Positions 58,240-64,000 of a stretch of 64,000 nucleotides of DNA are shown piece by piece. The notes under the pieces are model-generated. The model saw only the letters and a program-made list of their open reading frames with translations. It was not told the DNA's origin and did not search any database. Source of the DNA: Lithospermum erythrorhizon (Eukaryota; Streptophyta; Magnoliopsida; Boraginales; Boraginaceae). The DNA lies in contig JADFUC010002397.1 in NCBI GenBank assembly GCA_019722365.1, forward strand, positions 22,417 through 86,416, given 5' to 3'. A program made the position numbers and the translations under genes. The stretch's first letter is position 1; every line of letters starts with the position of its first letter.

Positions 58240-60000
58240 TAATGCTTAATGGGTTTCTTTTCTTCTTGCTTCAGGAGCCTTATTGACCCAGATGTTGTCA
58301 TCATCCTTTGTTGGATGCACTTCTTGGACTTCGTCATGGGCTCATGTAGGTAGGTAGTATGCATATTCGATATATTGGCAACCATGAGTTTTGCGGTATC
58401 GAAAGAAAGAGAACGCTCTTGCTCGCCTTGGACCATTCCGGCTTTAAATTGCCTTGGCCTGCTTTCATCCTGCCTCACCGACTTTTCATATCAGCGCGAA
58501 CGCCCTCACCCGCTTTCCAACCTGTTCTTGGGGTTGCCTGACTCTAACCTTTCTTGATTTGATTGACATGAATCACAGTCAGATGGCTGTCTCCTACCAG
58601 TGCCACCTGTCACATGTCAGGCATCCTCGAAAGAGAATACTTTGGACCGCAGATAACTCGGCTGCCATTCTTCTCTTTAGCTTAGGGGTGCTCACATTTC
58701 ACCCTCATGGCTTGATTTATCTTGATTCATGAAGCTTGCAAGGGTTTTTAAAGCCTCTAGCCGTCCCCTTTTGGCTTTTCCTCTTTTTAAGTTTTATTTG
58801 TTTTCAAGGGTCATGGCTACCAACCAAGTAGAGTCCTCCGAGTGAGATTTCCAAAGGAGTTCTCTTTAGCATCTGTTGTCAGGTGGGGGATCTGGCATTC
58901 ACAGCGCACTCGGTACAAGTTTAGTGCACCCATGGACACGCCTTGCTTAATTTATCTTGTGTTTTCGCATTTGATTGCCATCAATTTGACCCCCAGTCCC
59001 GATCCAGTGGCCCTGTATCCAATCCCAGCTCCGAATTCAGTAGCATTATCAAGGCCGTCTCCATTCGAGATTAGCCCACAAACTTTTAACAACTTAAATT
59101 TAAGGGTTACTTTGTCATGTAGGCTTGTGCCATACCAAGGTTAAACTTAGCACTGGTCATGGCTTGTCACTGGCTTCTTGGCATTTTAAGAACAATTTAT
59201 TAATTTGTATATCAGATATCCCCATGGCTCTTCAAAGTTCTGATGTTTAGAATATGTCTCGACCGCTTTAAATGCTAGTGCTCAAGATGCCTTGTCCTAC
59301 CTTAGAGTATCGCTGACAAATTGATATGTCTTAGCAGCCTTAGTAATAACACAACCGTGTCCTCCGCTTTATGCTTTATTGGACATATTCCTCACTGCCT
59401 TGGGGTCATCATTCACTATAAGATCGTCGCTGAATATCTGTAGACCTTATAGTTTGTATGCTTTCTCGTGGTAGCTGGAGTCCTTAAATTTCATGAAACG
59501 TATGGCTTCTTTCTTGAACCAACAACTCTATGGAATCCTCTGATCATTCACACCAACTAATCTTAGTCTTCGAAGCTGCAGATAATGTCGATGGAAAGTG
59601 TTGAGCTTCATCTCCCTTAGTCTTTATTCTTATAAAGTGCCTGACCTCATTATTTGTTGACCCTTATTCAGTGCAGTGGCAGAGTGATCATTCATCCAAT
59701 CAAGGACCCTATTATAACAGGTTGTCGCCGTTTGTCCATCTTCATCATCACTTCAAGGGGCCCCTCAAAGCCCAGAGTTTTTAGCTCAGAGCCTTTGAAC
59801 CCAGTCCAAAGCCTAATCTATTTTTGAGTATATAACCTCTTCTCAGACTTCAATTTTAGAATACTATTTAGTAACGGTGGTCATTTTGTTGATGTCAAGA
59901 AAGGATCACTGGATGTCCTGTCGCTTGTTCATCTGAACCTTGAGATTACTAATCATCATGCTAGCATCTGCTTTCCTTACTTTTCTTCGCCTCTGATGAT
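58240..60000 (-). pseudogene. Tat/Ogre-like pol: RNase H region and beyond
   Basis: On the minus strand DNATEFGAGI (about 59030-59060), followed by LGVKLMAIK, resembles the NNxAEFEACIxGL...LGVKxLxVFGDS block of the extra RNase H found in Tat/Ogre elements. In stretch 58239-58478, FDTAKLMVANISNM may correspond to the later FADALAxLAxM block. Both are separated by broken frames. Only the lineage-level match is supported; integrase was not identified with confidence. Confidence 0.5.
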
Positions 60001-60900
60001 CGACTTCTTCTTCTTTGTATTTTATTCCAATTTAATGCATTCTCTAATTATTTTATCGCCGCTACCTTCCATTCTCTTTTTTGTGTATGTCTCGATTTAG
60101 TCCAACCCCATGACAATGTTTTAGGTTGGCTGCATTTATCAGTTGTTTCATTTACCTGCTGATCGTCTTTAAGATCAAACCGAAGTTTGTGGAGTGTCCC
60201 CATAACTCATAGCTATGAAAATATCCTCACTGAGTTTCTGAGTGTTCTTTTAAGTATTTGAACCCGAGTTTATCCCTGTTTTGACAATTTCTATTTTGCC
60301 AGGTGTCCCAACTCAAATCCTCTCATGAACAGGTATTGTTGACTTCAGTATTGAGCCTTTGTTATCTATCCGCCGTGATCGGTTTATGTATTGGCCTGCC
60401 CCATGCCATTTTGAACTAAGATAGGCATAACTCCTGTGGGTTTGTCTGTAGAAAATAGCATTTGATAAATAGTTCCTCTAATTCTTCTAGAAAACAAGTG
60501 AGCACAGACCTGTCCCTGGCACGTTGCATCTTCCGTCTTCATTTTTCTAATAGATACTAATGGAAAGTGACATGAATTGACTTTCATTTCAGCCAGCACG
60601 AGGACTCTATTGCTGTCGTGGCTTGCAGAAGTTTATATGGCCCCTACTTGAAGGCCAACCCTCAGTGGTGTCGTTGATCTTCGCTACTAGCACTTTCTTC
60701 CCAGACGGTCATTCCATGTTACCGCTTGGATGTATTTAAACCTGATCCTGCTTTTCTTTGAGGAATTAACGTTATGCCCCTGTCAGTAATGCTAGTATAT
60801 CGCCAAACTGCACATATCATGGCCCTGGAAGTTCATTTAAGTCCTGACCCACGCCCACATGTTTTTCTGAGATGTCAGCCATGTAAATCTCCTTCACTGG
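60001..60900 (-). pseudogene. Tat/Ogre-like reverse transcriptase, strongly degraded
   Basis: Minus-strand NELPGHDMCSLAIY (about 60800-60845) resembles the start of Tat RT (the MPGxDPxVMxHxLxI block), followed by a basic KKSRIRFKYI stretch. VMPILVQNGMGQ (about 60395-60430) keeps the outline of VMPFGLKNAGATYQ. The YVDD block is not readable. The call depends on order relative to the better protease match upstream. Confidence 0.55.
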
Positions 60901-61506
60901 CCTCTAAGAGTTTTCCTGCCCAATGTGTCATTGAGCCCTCATCTGCTCCTCTGAGTGTCAGTTTGAGCAGCCTTCTTCTTTCCTGCGCTTCCAGGTTTGA
61001 ATATGCCTTCAGCTATTTACTTCCTTGAATCACATTTGCCTCCCAACCTTATAAAGGCCTACTTCCTTGATTTCTTTCCTTCTTAAAGCTGAGATTCCCA
61101 AAATCCTGAGGAATACCTGAGCCTGCTTCTCATGGTTTTGATTTGCATGATTCTTTCTCTCGACCTCTCATATGCAAAATGTATCTGCCACCCTTGACAG
61201 ACACCTACTGTGTCCCAACCCCTGCATTGAAAGTTCTATGCACCATCCTTTTGCTTTATCATCTTCTGTAAGGGCTATTCAAACCCGCGCTGCCACCGTT
61301 AGTAAACTTCTGTGGTGGTAGCTCGGTCCATGGTTTTGTCTTTGATAGAATCATCCTTCTGAGATGTCATTCCATGTCATGCTGCCTCATTCCTTCAGTT
61401 ACCTAACTTATGGCTACTACCTCAATCTTCGGCCCAGCAAGTAGAGTCAAAGTCTCTGGTTTGGGAACTAGATCTTCCTCCTATAATGATATTATTCTGA
61501 GGCGCC

Positions 61507-61780
61507 TCAAGCCCTTTCCAGCTCAAGCCTCCTTCTTGTAGTTTGGCATCGGCAAAGGTGATTCTTCACCACGAATGGATTCCCCATCCTACCAATCGTT
61601 TTCCATTCTGTCACACTGTGCAATAGGGCGCCAGATACTGCTACCATCCAAGGTCTTCCTAGTAGATATTGGCATGTGACCTCTGCATCTATCACATGGA
61701 ACCAAGATGGCCCCCCAAATCTCCCCATCAAGCGCTGCATTTACTTTCGGTTCGCTTCCTCGCCTTAGTTAAAGCTCTCA
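61507..61780 (-). pseudogene. Tat/Ogre-like aspartic protease
   Basis: On the minus strand SWFHVIDAEVTCQYLLGRPW then MVAVSGALLHSV is an easily recognised form of the Ogre/Tat protease end (F.VxDxxxSYNLLLGRPWIHxxGAVPSSLHQ). RSIIIES just before (about 61780) fits the family block VxxxFDGSRREVxGE. About 77 residues stay open. It would cleave the polyprotein of the element. The active-site DSG lies upstream and is not seen. Confidence 0.8.
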
Positions 61781-62861
61781 ATTATAATGGACCTGTAAGT
61801 CTTCGGAGATTCCTTGTAGTCTCAATGTTCTGAGCAAGTGATGCTTACATCCGATCCTTCCATTTACCAAGATTCCCGCTTATCCAACTTTCGCTTCGTA
61901 GCTCTCTAAGATATAGTGGTTTATTGTGAGCACATCTTCTTGTGAAGGTCTTCAATGTTGAACGTAACGGCGAAAAGTCCGGACATTAAGTCAGGGCATC
62001 ATCGCCTTTGCCGCTTCTCAGTTGAGTCTTCGTCGACTCAAACACTACATGGCACGTTTCATGGTCCTCGTCACCGAATAGCCGCCTTATGCTTTCCCTG
62101 GGATAAGCTTGTTTCTCCTAAACCTTCGTTATCGGACTTCAGCTGGTCGGACGAATGGCTATAGTTATGTGGTTTCAAGAGACTTGTCTTCTTCCAAAGC
62201 AGCTTCTTCTTACATATATCCTATGAGATATTTGCAGAGTTGGCCTCCATGCTCGATTTTCTGCCCCTCGGCCCTTTGACCTAGAAGTTCCATGAGTTTT
62301 GCTTTGTCAACTCCTCAAACATCGCCGTATGCTCTGAATCGAGGACGTGATATTCCTTCTCCTCAGATCTCCTCGAGCTGGTGCACCCCGCCTTCCAAGG
62401 TCCGGGGCGTGAACTTTGTCGCTTTTTGTGCTCGCGCCAAGTGTGTTTGTTTCTTTTTCTTTTTGAGTTTGGAGTTTCTCTCTGCCTCTTCGTATCTATT
62501 TCCAGTCTTTTGAATAAAGAGGTTACGAGGCGAGCACACGTGTCCTTTATTTGCAACAACGCTTAGCTCCATATCATCATGCGCCCTCATGGTTAGTCGT
62601 CAATGTTCTCAAAGATTCTTGCACAGATGTACCCAAGTCCCAATGCATTTTTGGATGCACATGTCGACGGGCCGATGGACCAAGAGTCTATCTTTGCACT
62701 TTAGGTTCAAGCTTTCCAATCGGTGACGAAGTCTCAGAATCCGGCTCTTTTCTTTTCTTGCTTTATGGTAGCGGCTCCATCATTAACCGGCCCCTCTCTT
62801 CAGATCGAAGAAGCTGAGCCCCCTGAGAATTTCAAGCCACCAGCTTGAGCCCAACTATCTA
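61781..62861 (-). pseudogene. Tat/Ogre-like gag to protease linker, tentative
   Basis: By position this lies upstream of the protease on the minus strand. It contains charged, lysine/arginine-rich frames (62281-62590, with a KRKRNKH or KKKKKQ run depending on frame) that could be nucleocapsid or a linker. No zinc knuckle or capsid motif was read. It is cut at about 62860 by the next copia LTR. Confidence 0.35.
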
Positions 62862-63840
62862 TGTGTTATAATCTAAGATGAATTGCTCAAACACCAATTC
62901 ATACATCTCGATCCTCAAATTAATGCATATCAATCTAAACACATAATATCGTAATATGAATAGCTATGTATTTTACATAGCCGAAGATGAACCAAAAACC
63001 CACAAAATGCCTCACTTGTGCTCCTTTAAAACCTCTCCAAAGCTTTTCCAATAACGAAACGACGTCCTCTCTCTAGATCGCAGACACACCAAAGCAGGAA
63101 ACGACCAGACTCAACTGCTGGGAGTCAGGTGTGAAAATTTGAAGAGAAAATCTCTTCCAATTCTTTGGGAGGGGAGCCTTTGCAGCAGTGGAGGCGCAGT
63201 TTCATGAAAATGAAAATTTTGTTCCTTTTTCTTTAAATACCAAAACCTAATCCCAACCATTAAGCAACTTGTTGTAACCGCTTAACTCGCAGTCCTAATT
63301 AGACTGCTATGGCTTCTAATCAAAATGGTCGAGTCACTAGTGAGTTGTTCCATTTTAATTAATCCTAATGTTCAAAATACTAACGAAGTCACTATCGAAT
63401 AACTTATCAAGCTAGTTCACTCAATTTCACTGTTTAATGTCTGATTAAACTCAGTTTGGAACTCAAATTGATGTCATCAATATATATATTTGACAAATAT
63501 ATAAACATTAAAGAGAGATATTCTCAATATACAAGACTCGCTTAATTTCATGTACGAAATATACACCAATATCATTGTATGTGTGCGCACTCAGGCTCAC
63601 ATAACAAGAAGTTGTATATATTTAATAATCGACCTATTACTATTATTATAACGATTAATGAGTAGGATCTAGCAATCGCTCATAAACCCCTTAAATTATC
63701 GTGAGAATACACACTAGTGATATACAATTACTAAGGTGAACACCTGCTTCCAAGAATCACATTTAACCAACCTCAAATGAATTAGCTACACACTCACAAC
63801 GGTATAATAAAAGCGGAATCAATTTCCATTGATTTCAACA
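62862..63840 (-). repeat. 3' LTR of a copia element (minus strand)
   Basis: On the minus strand the LTR starts TGTTGAAATCAATGG at 63840, immediately after a purine tract. It includes a leader with GAAGAGATTTTCTCTTC-type hairpin sequence (about 63143-63160) and runs about 1 kb. The other end, near TGTGTTATAATC at 62862, is approximate. Its internal region lies to the right, so the rest of the element is outside the window. Confidence 0.7.
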
Positions 63841-63851
63841 CTCCCACTTGC
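63841..63851 (-). other. polypurine tract of the copia element
   Basis: The minus strand reads GCAAGTGGGAG directly before the LTR start, the common plant copia tract (CAAGTGGGAG). Confidence 0.8.
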
Positions 63852-64000
63852 CTTGGACGACAATACCATACACCTCATCATGCGATCTCTAGTCATAGGC
63901 TAACCATAAGAAGTGTGTCGTAGAAACACCCACAACTTTCTTTTACTTTATGCTTAAACTAATAAGCATTTATAGCACACAAAATTGAATGCATACTGAT
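63852..64000 (-). other. copia internal 3' non-coding part, cut by window end
   Basis: No coding motif is present in the remaining 149 bp. By position it lies between pol and the purine tract. Confidence 0.5.

Noticed and set aside
59700..59900. Possible integrase C-terminus of the Tat/Ogre-like element (ALRGPLKVMMKM on the minus strand)
   Set aside because: The similarity to GPYVVKK...GGAL..MDG is too weak, and its position between RT and RNase H contradicts the expected order.
1..64000. tRNA, rRNA or conserved host genes
   Set aside because: No cloverleaf-like segment, rRNA motif or intron-exon gene with a recognisable protein was seen on either strand.

Overview
The window is plant nuclear heterochromatin: a graveyard of long terminal repeat (LTR) retrotransposons with no host gene that I can support. 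The organism is most likely a flowering plant. The evidence is: Athila, Tat/Ogre-like and chromodomain-bearing Tekay-type Ty3/gypsy lineages; Ty1/copia remnants; initiator-Met-tRNA-like primer sites (TGGTATYRGAGCTT) in two elements; a Stowaway-like terminal motif; and AT-rich sequence with fold-back MITEs. I cannot name a species. Every coding region is broken by frameshifts and stops, so all genes are listed as pseudogene fragments.

Layout. 1-712: 3' end of a Ty1/copia element (RNase H, then a probable LTR). 1140-1580, 10656-10838 and 19240-20170 share CGTCAY/RTGACG-type motifs and look like parts of one older AT-rich repeat. Two related Tekay-like elements seem to have inserted into it: E1 (1581-10650, minus strand, 5-bp target duplication ATAAA) and E2 (10844-18680, plus strand, 5-bp target duplication ACATT). 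They stand head to head, only 193 bp apart, and both have lost their integrase. 20600-26880 holds LTR-like blocks and an unidentified degraded coding stretch.

26880-39430 is a nest. A Tat-lineage gypsy polyprotein on the minus strand is split inside its integrase by E3 (27428-36709, plus strand). E3 is a third Tekay-like element and still shows gag, protease, RT, RNase H, integrase and a decayed chromodomain. The two sides of the Tat integrase overlap by 130-165 bp rather than the 5 bp expected.

39400-39960 is a copia integrase fragment (minus strand). 40400-44290 holds two related fold-back elements, a copia-type LTR and a Stowaway-like end. 44985-54708 is an Athila element (minus strand) with both LTRs, a primer site, a purine tract, and gag, protease, RT, RNase H and integrase all recognisable. 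58240-62600 is a degraded Tat/Ogre-like gag-pol (minus strand). 62862-64000 is the 3' LTR, purine tract and adjoining internal sequence of another copia element (minus strand) that continues beyond the window.

No novel biosystem was found. The most unusual structures are palindromic TATAC/GTATA minisatellites inside the Tekay-like LTRs, repeated loss of integrase, the long overlap flanking E3, a 343-bp duplication confined to one LTR, and a related pair of fold-back elements. Indels are very frequent even between paired LTRs, so assembly error may add to real decay.
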